DNA of 64,000 bases, taken from contig NZ_JAAQOM010000007.1 in the NCBI RefSeq assembly GCF_011682055.1, forward strand, positions 1 to 64,000, written 5' to 3'. Below the pieces are notes generated by a model, which saw only the letters and a program-made list of their open reading frames with translations, was not told the origin of the DNA and did not search any database. The DNA is from Telluria antibiotica (GTDB lineage Bacteria > Pseudomonadota > Gammaproteobacteria > Burkholderiales > Burkholderiaceae_D). Positions 1 to 7,586 of the stretch are shown here, piece by piece. Position 1 is the stretch's first letter, and each line of letters starts with the position of its first letter. Made by a program: the position numbers and the translations under genes.

Positions 1-48
1 TGGATCAAGGCTCTCAAGAAATTCGGTCTGATCGACCAACCTGCCTGA
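1..48 (+). CDS. 3' end of an unidentified gene (partial)
   Basis: Frame 1 is open from the first base and ends at TGA 46-48. The last 15 residues are WIKALKKFGLIDQPA. The gene begins outside the window, and this tail is too short to name a family. It converges on the minus-strand DUF971 gene, and the space between them is filled with palindromic repeats. That it is a real gene end is inferred from the open frame and its place directly before the repeat cluster. Confidence 0.4.
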   Translation, partial: WIKALKKFGLIDQPA

Positions 49-123
49 GTCGCGAGCTGCACAATTTTTGATGGCCTACCCCGGCCAGGCATCCGCACGT
101 CTTTTGGATACGTTCTTTCACGT

Positions 124-239
124 TACGTACTGGAAACTGAAATCGCGTTCGGACTTCCGCGTGGGCACGGGGTGCCCACCCTACGTACTGGAAACTAAAA
201 TCGCCTTCCGAATTCCGCGTGGGCACGGGGTGCCCACCC
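124..239. repeat. 58-bp tandem duplication carrying the GTGGGCACGGGGTGCCCAC palindrome
   Basis: Two head-to-tail 58-bp units (124-181 and 182-239) begin TACGTACTGGAAACT and end with the same inverted repeat, GTGGGCAC-GGG-GTGCCCAC. They differ at only a few positions. The inverted repeat can form an 8-bp hairpin. The core belongs to the same family as copies at 258, 9385, 18251 and 22007. No coding function is apparent. Confidence 0.8.
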
Positions 240-257
240 TACGCACTTCGCGCCGGT

Positions 258-286
258 CGTAGGGTGGGCTCCCCGAGCCCACGCGC
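258..286. repeat. REP-like palindrome, GTAGGGTGGGCTC variant
   Basis: The element reads GTAGGGTGGGCTC, CC, then GAGCCCACGCG, giving an 8-bp perfect inverted repeat GTGGGCTC/GAGCCCAC. The same variant recurs at 22007. Downstream at 287-309 a second short dyad around TTCGCC/GGCGCC resembles the second hairpin of the 22007 copy. It lies just beyond the 3' ends of two convergent genes, a usual site for REP-like elements. Confidence 0.75.
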
Positions 287-312
287 GACGTTCGCCATTC
301 GTTGGCGCCAGG

Positions 313-597
313 TCAGTCCAGCGCCGCCAGCATCGCGAACGGATAGATCCCTCGCCGATGCCCATCGCTGAACGTGAGGTTCAGCCCATACGCACCGACC
401 GGCTCGATGTCCGCCAGGCGCATCGTCGCGTCGACGGCGACTTCGCCCACGTTCCGGCGCAACGCGCGACATGCCGAGCACGGACACACCGCGCGCAGCC
501 GCGCATGCGTAACGCGCGCCTCGCGCCCGTCCGGCCAGCGCAGCGCCAGCACGCCCTGCGCCGCGTGGTTCTCGATGGCTTCCGGGAGCGCCGTCAT
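313..597 (-). CDS. DUF971 (GBBH-like N-terminal domain) protein, first copy
   Basis: A 94-residue single-domain protein of the DUF971 family, which is related to the N-terminal zinc-binding part of gamma-butyrobetaine hydroxylase. The family pattern is visible: LALRWPDGREARVTHARLRAVCPCSACR near residues 16-43, with a CPCSAC cysteine cluster, and a C-terminal GAYGLNLTFSDGHRRGIYPF. DUF971 is also fused to Mrp/HCF101-type Fe-S carrier proteins in other organisms. In this operon, with a two-cluster ferredoxin, a role in Fe-S supply or assembly is therefore plausible but inferred. The start overlaps the HEAT gene stop (ATGA, 594-597), so it is probably translationally coupled. It is the last gene of the minus-strand unit. 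Confidence 0.85.
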   Translation of the reverse strand: MTALPEAIENHAAQGVLALRWPDGREARVTHARLRAVCPCSACRALRRNVGEVAVDATMRLADIEPVGAYGLNLTFSDGHRRGIYPFAMLAALD

Positions 598-1574
598 GCT
601 GCCGTCCCGATCTGCTGGATGGCGAGGCGCACGGACTTGCGCACCTCGGGGTCGGCATCGCTTTCCGCCGCACGCAGCGCGGGCAGGGCGGCGGCAGATC
701 CGATCTCGCCCAGCGCCAGCGCCGCTTCCTTTCTGAGGTTGCTGATCGCGTGCGTGAGCGCCGCCGTCAGGCCGGGCAGCGCATCCCGGCTGCGCAGGCG
801 GCCCAGGCTGCGCGCGGCGCGCAGGCGCACCTGCCAGTAGGCGTCGTCCAGCGCAGCGATCAACGCGGGTGCCGCGTCGGCGAGGCGCAGCTTGCCGAGC
901 GTGGTCGCGGCTTCTTCGCGCACCTGCCAGGCCGTGTCGGACAACGCGGCCAGCAGCGCGGCCAGAACGGCCGGCACCCCGTCCGCGAAACCCAACGCGC
1001 CGGCCGCGGCACGCCTTACCTCGGGCTCGGGGTCGTGGACGGCCAGCCGCTTCAGCGCGTCGACGGCATCGAGGCGTTTCAGGTAGCCCAGCACGGCGAC
1101 GGCTTCGCGCCGCACCAGCGGCTCGGCATCGCCGAGCGCGGCCAGCGCGGGCGCAAAGCTGCCCGGCACGCGCAGCTCGCGCACGCCGCGCAGCGCGGCC
1201 GCGCGCGCGAAGGAGTCGCCGGACGCGACGAATGGCAGCAGTTCCTGCGCCGATTCGGGCAGCTTGAGTTCGGAGAGGCTGCGCGCGGCGGCGGCGCGCA
1301 CGCCGGCGTCGTCGTCCGCCAGCAGGCGCGCGAGGCCGCGCACGATGTCCGGCGATTCGAACGCTTCCAGCGCCTGGGCGACTGCCGCGCGTACGGTCGC
1401 GGCATCGTCGTCCAGCGCGGCCAACAGCAGCGGCACGTGGTCATCGCCGTCCAGGTCGGCCAGGGCGAGCACGGCGATGCGGCGCACGGTCGCGTCATCG
1501 TCGTGGAGACGCTCGGCCAGCTCGGCGAGGTCGGGGTCGTCGTAAAGATCGGTCGTCACGGTGTGTCCTTGCAT
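594..1574 (-). CDS. HEAT-repeat (PBS lyase-type) protein
   Basis: 326 residues made almost entirely of about nine helical repeats of roughly 31 residues, with the recurring pattern D-x-x-x-x-VR-x-x-A-A-x-A-L-G. The tract DAYWQVRLRAARSLGRL is a clear example. No signal peptide or membrane segment is seen, so it should be a cytoplasmic solenoid scaffold. Repeats of this type occur in phycobilin lyases, deoxyhypusine hydroxylase and many binding scaffolds. Here it lies 8 bp after the ABC ATPase and overlaps the DUF971 start. A partner in the same operon, for instance the flavoprotein, is likely. The ATG at 1574 gives MQGHTVTTDLY and is the first in-frame start after the ATPase stop; the frame continues upstream but there shadows the ATPase. 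Confidence 0.85.
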   Translation of the reverse strand: MQGHTVTTDLYDDPDLAELAERLHDDDATVRRIAVLALADLDGDDHVPLLLAALDDDAATVRAAVAQALEAFESPDIVRGLARLLADDDAGVRAAAARSLSELKLPESAQELLPFVASGDSFARAAALRGVRELRVPGSFAPALAALGDAEPLVRREAVAVLGYLKRLDAVDALKRLAVHDPEPEVRRAAAGALGFADGVPAVLAALLAALSDTAWQVREEAATTLGKLRLADAAPALIAALDDAYWQVRLRAARSLGRLRSRDALPGLTAALTHAISNLRKEAALALGEIGSAAALPALRAAESDADPEVRKSVRLAIQQIGTAA

Positions 1575-1582
1575 GGCAGGTT

Positions 1583-2425
1583 TCAGGGAGGGCCCAGTGG
1601 ACTCAGGCGCGCCAGCGGCGTGATGCTGGCCTGCGGGTGCAGCAGGTCCAGGCAGTGCCGCTTCAGGCGCGTGAAGTGGCTCGAGGTCATGAGGTCCGGA
1701 TGGCGTGGACGCGCGAAGTCGAGGCGGATCTCGTCGATGACGCGGCCCGGGCGGGGGCTCATCACGAGGATGCGGTCGGCGAGGAACAGCGCCTCGTCGA
1801 TGTCGTGCGTGATGAAGACGATCGTCGTGTTCACGCGCGTCCACACGTCCAGCAGGAGTTCCTGCATTTTCAGGCGCGTCTGCGCGTCGAGGGCGCCGAA
1901 CGGTTCGTCCATCAGCATCACGCGCGGATGGTTGATGAGGACGCGCGCGATCTCCACGCGCTGCTGCATCCCGCCGGACAGCTGGACCGGGTAGCGGTCC
2001 TCGAAGCCGGCGAGGCCCACGAGGCCCAGCAGCGCGCGCGCCCGCTCGCGCCGTTCGCGCCGGGGGACGCCCTGCATCTTGAGGCCGAACGCGACGTTGT
2101 CCAGCACTTTCTTCCACGGGAACAGCGTGTGCTGCTGGAAGACGAGGCCGCGGTCCGGATGGGGGCCGGCGACGGGGACGCCGTCGACGTGGATGCTGCC
2201 GCGGCTCGGCGTCCAGTGGCCGGCGAGGGCGCCCAGCAGCGTGGACTTGCCGCAGCCCGATGGCCCCAGCACGCAGACGAATTCGCCGGGCGCGATGGAC
2301 AGCGAGACGTCCTGCACGGCGTCGAACGCCTGGGCGCCTTCGCCGAGGCGGATGCGCAGGTTGTCGATGTCGATGGCGCCGCCCTGCGTGAGGCGCGCGT
2401 GCTCGAACGAGGTGGTCTGGTTCAT
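1583..2425 (-). CDS. ABC transporter ATP-binding protein, SsuB/TauB/NrtD type
   Basis: A 280-residue cytoplasmic ATPase that powers the importer formed with the two upstream genes. Walker A GPSGCGKST (about residues 54-62), Q-loop FQQHTLFPWKKV, signature LSGGMQQRVEIAR, Walker B VMLMDEPFGALD and the switch histidine in FITHDIDEAL are all present. The sequence matches the nitrate/sulfonate/taurine group. The start ATG overlaps the permease stop (ATGA, 2422-2425). The roughly 35 residues after the usual end (from DLMTSSHF) form a short tail of unknown use. Confidence 0.93.
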   Translation of the reverse strand: MNQTTSFEHARLTQGGAIDIDNLRIRLGEGAQAFDAVQDVSLSIAPGEFVCVLGPSGCGKSTLLGALAGHWTPSRGSIHVDGVPVAGPHPDRGLVFQQHTLFPWKKVLDNVAFGLKMQGVPRRERRERARALLGLVGLAGFEDRYPVQLSGGMQQRVEIARVLINHPRVMLMDEPFGALDAQTRLKMQELLLDVWTRVNTTIVFITHDIDEALFLADRILVMSPRPGRVIDEIRLDFARPRHPDLMTSSHFTRLKRHCLDLLHPQASITPLARLSPLGPP

Positions 2426-3243
2426 CGCTTGTTCCTTTGCATGTGGTACCAGGGCATGGCGAGGTCGCCGATCTTTTTCACGAGCGCGCTGCTGCCCATG
2501 CCGATGACGCCGATGAACAGCATGCCGACGACGATGTCCGGATAGTTCTGGATCGTGTACGCGGCCCACGTGTAGTAGCCGATGCCGAACTGGCCCGAGA
2601 TCATTTCCGCCGTCACGAGGCAGAACCACGCGGTGCCCATGCCGATCGACAGGCCAGTGACGATGCTGGGCGCGGCGGCCGGCAGGATCACTTCCGAAAA
2701 GATGGTCCAGCGGCCTGCGCCGAGGCTGCGCGACGACGCGACGAGGCGCGGGTCGGCGCCTTCCACGCCGTGGATCGTGTTCAGCAGGATGGGGAACAGC
2801 GCGCCGATGAACGTGATGAACACCATCGACAGCTCGGACGAGGGGAACATCAGTATCGCCAGCGGGATCCACGCGACGGCCGGGATCGGGCGCAGCATTT
2901 CCAGCGGCGGCAGCAGCATGTCTTCGAGCCGGCGCGAGCGGCCGATGACGAGGCCGAGGCCGATGCCGACGATGCCCGCGGCCACGAAGCCGGCGAACAC
3001 GCGCCCCACGCTGGCCTTCAGGTGCAGCGCCAGCTTCGGAGACTCCAGCAGCGTGGCGGCCGCGTCGAGGACGTCCTGCGGCGACGGCACGTTCTGGAAC
3101 GTGACGAGGCCCAGGTCGAGGTGGTGCGAAGCGGCCCACTGCCACGACGCCACGCAGGCGACGAGCGACAGCGCGCGCAGCAGCAGGCGGCCCGCGCGGC
3201 GCAGCAGGGCCGGGTCAAGGGGGCGGGTGGCGGTGGCGTCCAT
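2422..3243 (-). CDS. ABC transporter permease, SsuC/TauC type
   Basis: A 273-residue inner-membrane permease with about six transmembrane helices and the BPD_transp_1 coupling loop near SRSLGAGRWTIFSEVILPAAAPSI (EAA motif). That motif contacts the ATPase. Length and motif fit the aliphatic sulfonate/taurine permeases. The coding region starts 2 bp after the substrate-binding protein stop and overlaps the ATPase start. Only one permease gene is present, so it should work as a homodimer. Confidence 0.93.
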   Translation of the reverse strand: MDATATRPLDPALLRRAGRLLLRALSLVACVASWQWAASHHLDLGLVTFQNVPSPQDVLDAAATLLESPKLALHLKASVGRVFAGFVAAGIVGIGLGLVIGRSRRLEDMLLPPLEMLRPIPAVAWIPLAILMFPSSELSMVFITFIGALFPILLNTIHGVEGADPRLVASSRSLGAGRWTIFSEVILPAAAPSIVTGLSIGMGTAWFCLVTAEMISGQFGIGYYTWAAYTIQNYPDIVVGMLFIGVIGMGSSALVKKIGDLAMPWYHMQRNKR

Positions 3244-3245
3244 GG

Positions 3246-4646
3246 TCAGATCGGCTTGCCCGCTTTGAGCGTGTCGAAATCGACCACCTTACCGTTGACC
3301 TTGGCCGCCTGCGTCTGCGCATCCGCCTTCAGCAAATAGGCGCTGACGTCCTTGCCGTTGCTCGCGACGACGAACCACGCGTCGCCGGCCAGCAGCTTCA
3401 GGCCCGAGCCCTGGTCGTGGGCATACACCGTACGTACCTTCTTGCCCGCTTGTTCCAGCTTGCGCAGTTCGGCGATGGCCGTCGCCGCCGTCGCATAGTG
3501 GCGCACGAGCGGTTCGCCCTGCACCCAGATCTGCGTGAGGTGGCGGAAGTCGGCGATCGGTTTGCCGGTGACCGCATCCTTCGCTTTCAAGGGCAGCTTG
3601 TCGTAGTTCTTCAACTGCCGGTCGTAGTCCAGGCCCGCCTGCTTGAACGCGATGCGGATGTAGGTATCGTCGATGAAGCTGTCGACGTCGATGTCGGATT
3701 CCGTCCGCTTCAGCAGGCGCAGGGTCTCGATCGACGTTTTCACGGCCTGGCGGTATTCCGGCTTCCACGTGAAGTCGCGCGTCTGCAGGCCGAGCGGGCC
3801 GTGGAACAGGTAGTTCACTTCCGCCTCGATGCCGGTGACCTTCGCGATCAGCTCACTGTATTTTTCCGGCTCGGCCGCGATCAGGCGGTCCGCCTCGATG
3901 GCCGCGCGCAGGTAGGCGACGACGATCTCCGGGTACTTCTTCGCATAGTCCGCTTCGACGAGGCTGCCGTGCAGCGTGGGCGCCTGGGCTTGCGAACCGT
4001 CGTAGATCTTGCGGGCGAAGCCGCGGTGCGGGAACAGTTCCGCGAACGGGACGAAGTCGGCGTGCGCATCGACCTTGCTGCCCTGCAGGGCGGAGCCGGC
4101 CACTTCCGGCGCTTGCGTCGTGATGGTCACGTCCTTCTCGGGATCCCAGCCCTGCGCTTTCACCGCGCGCAGCAGCATGCCGTGGGCGGTGGAGGCGAAC
4201 GGCACGGAGATCGTCTTGCCCTTCAATTCCGCCAGCGATTGCACGGGCGAGTTCTTCGGCACGACGATGCCGTTGCCGGAACCGAGCACGCTGCCCGACA
4301 GGACGTTGATGAAGAGGCTCTTCCTGCCCGCCTTGGCGTGCGCGGCGCCGTTGAAGGAACCGGGGAAGTCGGCCATCGCGCCGAGGTCCAGCTTGCCGGC
4401 CACCATCTCGTTCGTCAGCGGCGCGCCCGAGGTGAAATTCTTCCACTCGATGTCGTACTTGACGTCCTTGTACTTGCCGTCGTGCGGCAGGTATTTTTCG
4501 AGCAGGTGCAATTCGCGGATCAAGAGACCGCCGGTGGCGCAGTTGATGGTCGTGTCCTGGGTGCCGATGGCGACGCGGATCGTTTCGGCGGCGTGGGTGC
4601 CGCCTACCGCGAGCAGCAGGGAAAGGCCAAGCAGTGTGTGTTTCAT
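3246..4646 (-). CDS. ABC substrate-binding protein with a C-terminal extension
   Basis: 466 residues with a Sec signal peptide (cleavage likely after THA, about residue 19), so periplasmic. Residues 20 to about 330 fit the SsuA/NrtA/TauA binding-protein fold: VAIGTQDTTINCATGG, ELKGKTISVPFASTAHGMLLRA, ALQGSKVDAHADFVPFAELF. Family members are usually 310-340 residues. The extra 120-130 residues at the end (from about FRHLTQIWVQGE to the C-terminus) form an added domain. Its final strands (GDAWFVVASNG, KVNGKVVDFDTLKAG) resemble the NosL-like fold, a weak resemblance by eye. The ligand is unknown; an organosulfur compound is favoured because of the AprAB-like partners. Confidence 0.88.
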   Translation of the reverse strand: MKHTLLGLSLLLAVGGTHAAETIRVAIGTQDTTINCATGGLLIRELHLLEKYLPHDGKYKDVKYDIEWKNFTSGAPLTNEMVAGKLDLGAMADFPGSFNGAAHAKAGRKSLFINVLSGSVLGSGNGIVVPKNSPVQSLAELKGKTISVPFASTAHGMLLRAVKAQGWDPEKDVTITTQAPEVAGSALQGSKVDAHADFVPFAELFPHRGFARKIYDGSQAQAPTLHGSLVEADYAKKYPEIVVAYLRAAIEADRLIAAEPEKYSELIAKVTGIEAEVNYLFHGPLGLQTRDFTWKPEYRQAVKTSIETLRLLKRTESDIDVDSFIDDTYIRIAFKQAGLDYDRQLKNYDKLPLKAKDAVTGKPIADFRHLTQIWVQGEPLVRHYATAATAIAELRKLEQAGKKVRTVYAHDQGSGLKLLAGDAWFVVASNGKDVSAYLLKADAQTQAAKVNGKVVDFDTLKAGKPI

Positions 4647-4664
4647 TCTTCTTTTTCTCCAGAG

Positions 4665-4898
4665 TTAGCGCAGCAAATACGGGATGTCGACATGGACGGC
4701 ACCGGTCGGGCAGTCCTTTTCGCACGGCATGCAGTACCAGCATTCGTCGAATTTCATGTAGGCCTTGCCCTTGACCATGTCGATGGCCAGTACGTCCAGC
4801 GGGCAGACGTCCACGCACACGGTGCAGCCCTTGTGTGCGATGCATTTGTCGTCGTCGACGGTGACGGGGACGCTGGTGATGTTGATGGTGGTCGGCAT
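4665..4898 (-). CDS. 2x[4Fe-4S] ferredoxin, AprB-like
   Basis: 77 residues with eight cysteines. Cluster I uses C19, C25, C28 and C32-P; cluster II uses C53-W-Y-C56-M-P-C59-E-K-D-C63-P. The segment KGKAYMKFDECWYCMPCEKD is close to the cluster region of the adenylylsulfate reductase beta subunit (AprB), but the long AprB C-terminal tail is missing. It should pass electrons to or from the flavoprotein encoded 12 bp upstream. AGGAG precedes the ATG by 5 bp. Assignment to AprB-like ferredoxins is confident; the direction of electron flow is unknown. Confidence 0.9.
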   Translation of the reverse strand: MPTTINITSVPVTVDDDKCIAHKGCTVCVDVCPLDVLAIDMVKGKAYMKFDECWYCMPCEKDCPTGAVHVDIPYLLR

Positions 4899-4910
4899 GG
4901 GTTCTCCTGG

Positions 4911-6641
4911 TCAGGCCGCGAGGGCCTCGGTCTTGTGCACGCGCAGGCGGCGGTAGGCGTCCTTCTCGCTGTCGTCGAGCGGGACGATGTACGGGGCGAT
5001 CGGGCGTTTGAAGCAGGTCATCTGCCCATCCTGCTTTTGCAGCTGCACGTGCACGAACCAGTCCGCATCGTTGCGCAGTGGGTAATCGACGCGGTTGTGG
5101 TACAGGCCCCAGCGGCTCTCCGTGCGGTAGAGCGAGGCGCGCGCGGCCATCTCGGCGCAGTCGCGGATCGCGTGGATCTCCATTGCGCGCATCAACTCGT
5201 GCGGGTTGCGTGCCTGCAGGCGATCGAGGTCGGCGCGGATCGTCTCGAAGCGCTGCAGCCCGATCTCCATCTTCTTCGTGACCTTCGGCGGCTGCAGGTA
5301 ATCGTTGACCATGCGGCGCAGCTTGTACTCGACCTGGTTCGGCGGCAGGCCGTCCTTGCGCGCCAGCGGCGCCCACACGCGCTCGCGCTCGAGGGCGACC
5401 TGGGCCTCGTCGACAGCGGGCAGCGCGCGCGCCGCGCAATACGCGGCCGCGCTCTCTCCGGCCAGGCGGCCGTAGACGAAAGCGCCCAGCATGTAGTTGT
5501 GCGGGACGCAGGCGAGGTCGCCGGCCGCGTGCAGGCCGGCCACCGTCGTGCGCGCATGCTCGTCGACCCACACGCCGGACGCCGAGTGGCCGCTGCACAG
5601 GCCGATCTCCGAGATGTGCATCTCGACCATCTGCGCGCGGTAATCCGTGCCGCGGCCCTCGTGGAAGCGGCCGCGGCTCGGGCGCTCGTTCGTGTGCAGG
5701 ATCGTCTCGATGGTCTGGATCGTTTCCTCGGCCAGGTGGTTCATCTTGAGGAACACGGGGCCGTTGCCGCCCTGGAGTTCGTCATGGAACTCCTGCATCA
5801 TCTGGCCGCTCCAGTAATCGCATTCGATGAAGCGCTCGCCCTTCGCATTCGTCGTGTGGCCGCCGAACGGGCCCGTGACGTAGGCGCATGCAGGGCCGTT
5901 GTAATCCTTGATCAACGGGTTGATCTGGAAGCACTCGATGCCGGACAGCTCGGCGCCCGCGTGATAGGCCATGCTGTAGCCATCGCCCGCATTGGTCGGG
6001 TTCTCGTACGTGCCGAACAGGTAACCGGAGGCCGGCAGGCCGAGGCGGCCCGCCGCACCCGTCGCCAGCACGACGGCCTTCGCGCGGATCACGTGGAAGT
6101 CGCCCGTGCGGCAGTCGAAGGCCAGCGCGCCCGCAATGGCGCCGTCTTCCGCCGTGAGCAGACGCGTGGCGACGAGGCGGTTCGTGATCTCGACGCGGGT
6201 GCGCTTCAGCCGGCGGTACAGCACCTTCTTGATGTCGTGGCCCTCGGGCATCGGCAGCACGTACGTGCCCATGTGGTGGACCTTGCGCATCGCGTAGTCG
6301 CCCGTCTCGTCCTTCTCGAACTTGACGCCCCAGCTGTCCAGCTCCTCGATCATCGCGTAGCTGTTTTGCGCATACGCCATCACGGTGGCCTGGTTGACGA
6401 TGCCGTCGTTGGCGATGGTGATCTCCTTGACGTACTGCTCGGGCGTCGCGAAGCCCGGCACGACGGCGTTGTTGAGGCCATCCATGCCCATCGAGATGGC
6501 GCCGCTGCGCTTCACGTTGGCCTTCTCCAGCAGCAGCACGCGCAGCTGCGGATTCGCTTCCTTGGCTTTGACGGCCGCCATCGGGCCGGCCGTGCCGCCG
6601 CCGATCACGAGCACGTCGACGGTTTGAATATGCGTTTCCAT
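4911..6641 (-). CDS. AprA-like FAD-dependent reductase (fumarate reductase/succinate dehydrogenase flavoprotein family)
   Basis: A 576-residue cytoplasmic flavoprotein. The FAD-binding motif is VDVLVIGGGTAGPMAA (residues 9-24). Further family signatures are KAVVLATGAAGR, GRFHEGRGTDYRAQMVEMHI and TTVAGLHAAGDLACVPHNYM. The last two resemble the alpha subunit of dissimilatory adenylylsulfate reductase more than SdhA or FrdA, and the partner gene is an AprB-like ferredoxin. No signal peptide is present. Together they form a two-subunit oxidoreductase acting on a substrate probably imported by the downstream ABC system. A true APS reductase role is doubtful because no sulfate-reduction genes are nearby. 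Confidence 0.88.
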   Translation of the reverse strand: METHIQTVDVLVIGGGTAGPMAAVKAKEANPQLRVLLLEKANVKRSGAISMGMDGLNNAVVPGFATPEQYVKEITIANDGIVNQATVMAYAQNSYAMIEELDSWGVKFEKDETGDYAMRKVHHMGTYVLPMPEGHDIKKVLYRRLKRTRVEITNRLVATRLLTAEDGAIAGALAFDCRTGDFHVIRAKAVVLATGAAGRLGLPASGYLFGTYENPTNAGDGYSMAYHAGAELSGIECFQINPLIKDYNGPACAYVTGPFGGHTTNAKGERFIECDYWSGQMMQEFHDELQGGNGPVFLKMNHLAEETIQTIETILHTNERPSRGRFHEGRGTDYRAQMVEMHISEIGLCSGHSASGVWVDEHARTTVAGLHAAGDLACVPHNYMLGAFVYGRLAGESAAAYCAARALPAVDEAQVALERERVWAPLARKDGLPPNQVEYKLRRMVNDYLQPPKVTKKMEIGLQRFETIRADLDRLQARNPHELMRAMEIHAIRDCAEMAARASLYRTESRWGLYHNRVDYPLRNDADWFVHVQLQKQDGQMTCFKRPIAPYIVPLDDSEKDAYRRLRVHKTEALAA

Positions 6642-6666
6642 ATCGGGTTCCTGGTTCGATGAAAGT

Positions 6667-7410
6667 TCAGGGATGGCGCGGCAGGCGCAGCGCGTATTGA
6701 AACGCTTCGCCGCGGACGTACAGGTATTCGAAGTCGAGGGGCACGCCGTCCGCCGTCCACGTCAGGCGCTCGATGCGCAGCAGCGCGGCGCCCCGTTCGA
6801 CGCGCAGCGCGTCGGCCAGTGCGGCATCGGCGTTGACCGCATCGATCCGGATGTCGGCGTGGCCCAGCGCGATGCCGTAGTCGGCTTCCAGGATCAGGAA
6901 GATGTCGCGTTCGGCCAGGTTCTCGCCGCGCAGGCGCTCGCCGATCGTCGTCGGCACGTACGTGATCTCGAACGACACGGGTGCGTGGTCGAGCCGGCGC
7001 ACCCGGTGGATTTCCGTCACGGACGCACGCGGCGCCAGGTGCAGGCGCGCGGCCACGTCAGGCGGCGCGTCCACTTGTGCGTGCTTCACGACGCGGTTGA
7101 CGATCCGGTGGCCCTTGCGTGCCATCGCTTCGCCGAAGCCCTCCAGCCGCGCCAGTTCCTGGCTGGGACGCTGCGCCGCGACGAACGTGCCCTTGCCGGG
7201 CACCTTGACGATCACGCCTTCCTTCTGCAGGTCGCCCAGCGCCTGGCGCACGGTGATGCGGCTGACTTTCAGCAGCGCGCCGATCTCGTGCTCGGACGGC
7301 AGGCGCGCCTGCGGGGCGTAGGTGCCGTCGGCGATGCGTTCGCGCAGGCGCTCGCGCACTTGCGAATACAGCGGGACGGCGGTTGGTTCGATGGCGCGCA
7401 ACAGGGTCAT
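6667..7410 (-). CDS. GntR-family regulator (HutC/UTRA type)
   Basis: 247 residues: an N-terminal winged helix (residues ~15-80, PLYSQVRERLRERI, ARLPSEHEIG, SRITVRQALGDLQKEGVI) and a C-terminal UTRA ligand domain (VTEIHRVRRLDHAPVSFEITY). It lies 25 bp upstream of the flavoprotein on the same strand. It likely controls its own operon, responding to the imported compound or a derivative. The start at 7410 (MTLLRAIEP) is chosen because GGGAG lies about 10 bp upstream. The longer frame to 7473 would code through a 16-bp palindrome that looks like its operator. Confidence 0.9.
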   Translation of the reverse strand: MTLLRAIEPTAVPLYSQVRERLRERIADGTYAPQARLPSEHEIGALLKVSRITVRQALGDLQKEGVIVKVPGKGTFVAAQRPSQELARLEGFGEAMARKGHRIVNRVVKHAQVDAPPDVAARLHLAPRASVTEIHRVRRLDHAPVSFEITYVPTTIGERLRGENLAERDIFLILEADYGIALGHADIRIDAVNADAALADALRVERGAALLRIERLTWTADGVPLDFEYLYVRGEAFQYALRLPRHP

Positions 7411-7426
7411 GGTGTGGTTTCTCCCG

Positions 7427-7442
7427 TCATGACAAGTCATGA
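7427..7442. promoter_or_regulatory. Candidate GntR operator (perfect inverted repeat)
   Basis: TCATGACAAGTCATGA is a perfect inverted repeat: 7-bp arms TCATGAC/GTCATGA around AA. It lies 17 bp upstream of the chosen gntR start and in the divergent gap to the esterase gene. Location, size and symmetry fit an autoregulatory operator. The assignment to GntR is inferred from position. Confidence 0.5.
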
Positions 7443-7586
7443 TTGCGACGATGGTATCGACGCGCCGGAGCACCTGGAACGAATGGTTTCGTGCTTGGAC
7501 ATGCGGAAAACGCCTGAGTCGGCGGCTGCATATCGATATGCGCGGGATGCGCTAGACTGTGCGGTTTTCAGGGACTCCTACACACG

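Noticed and set aside
124..239. Tandem repeats as a possible CRISPR array
   Set aside because: There are only two units of 58 bp, no spacers of unrelated sequence and no cas genes.
49..312. Small open frames over the repeat cluster
   Set aside because: They translate the repeats themselves (for example VGTGCPPYV) and recur wherever the repeat occurs.
4911..6641. The flavoprotein as a succinate dehydrogenase or fumarate reductase subunit
   Set aside because: The partner is an AprB-like ferredoxin; no SdhB/C/D genes are present, and the key segments resemble AprA.
3417..6662. A 1081-codon open frame on the plus strand opposite the AprA/ferredoxin/binding-protein genes
   Set aside because: It mirrors well-recognised minus-strand genes, is rich in Arg, His, Val and Asp, and shows no family motif. 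Such antisense frames are common in high-GC DNA.
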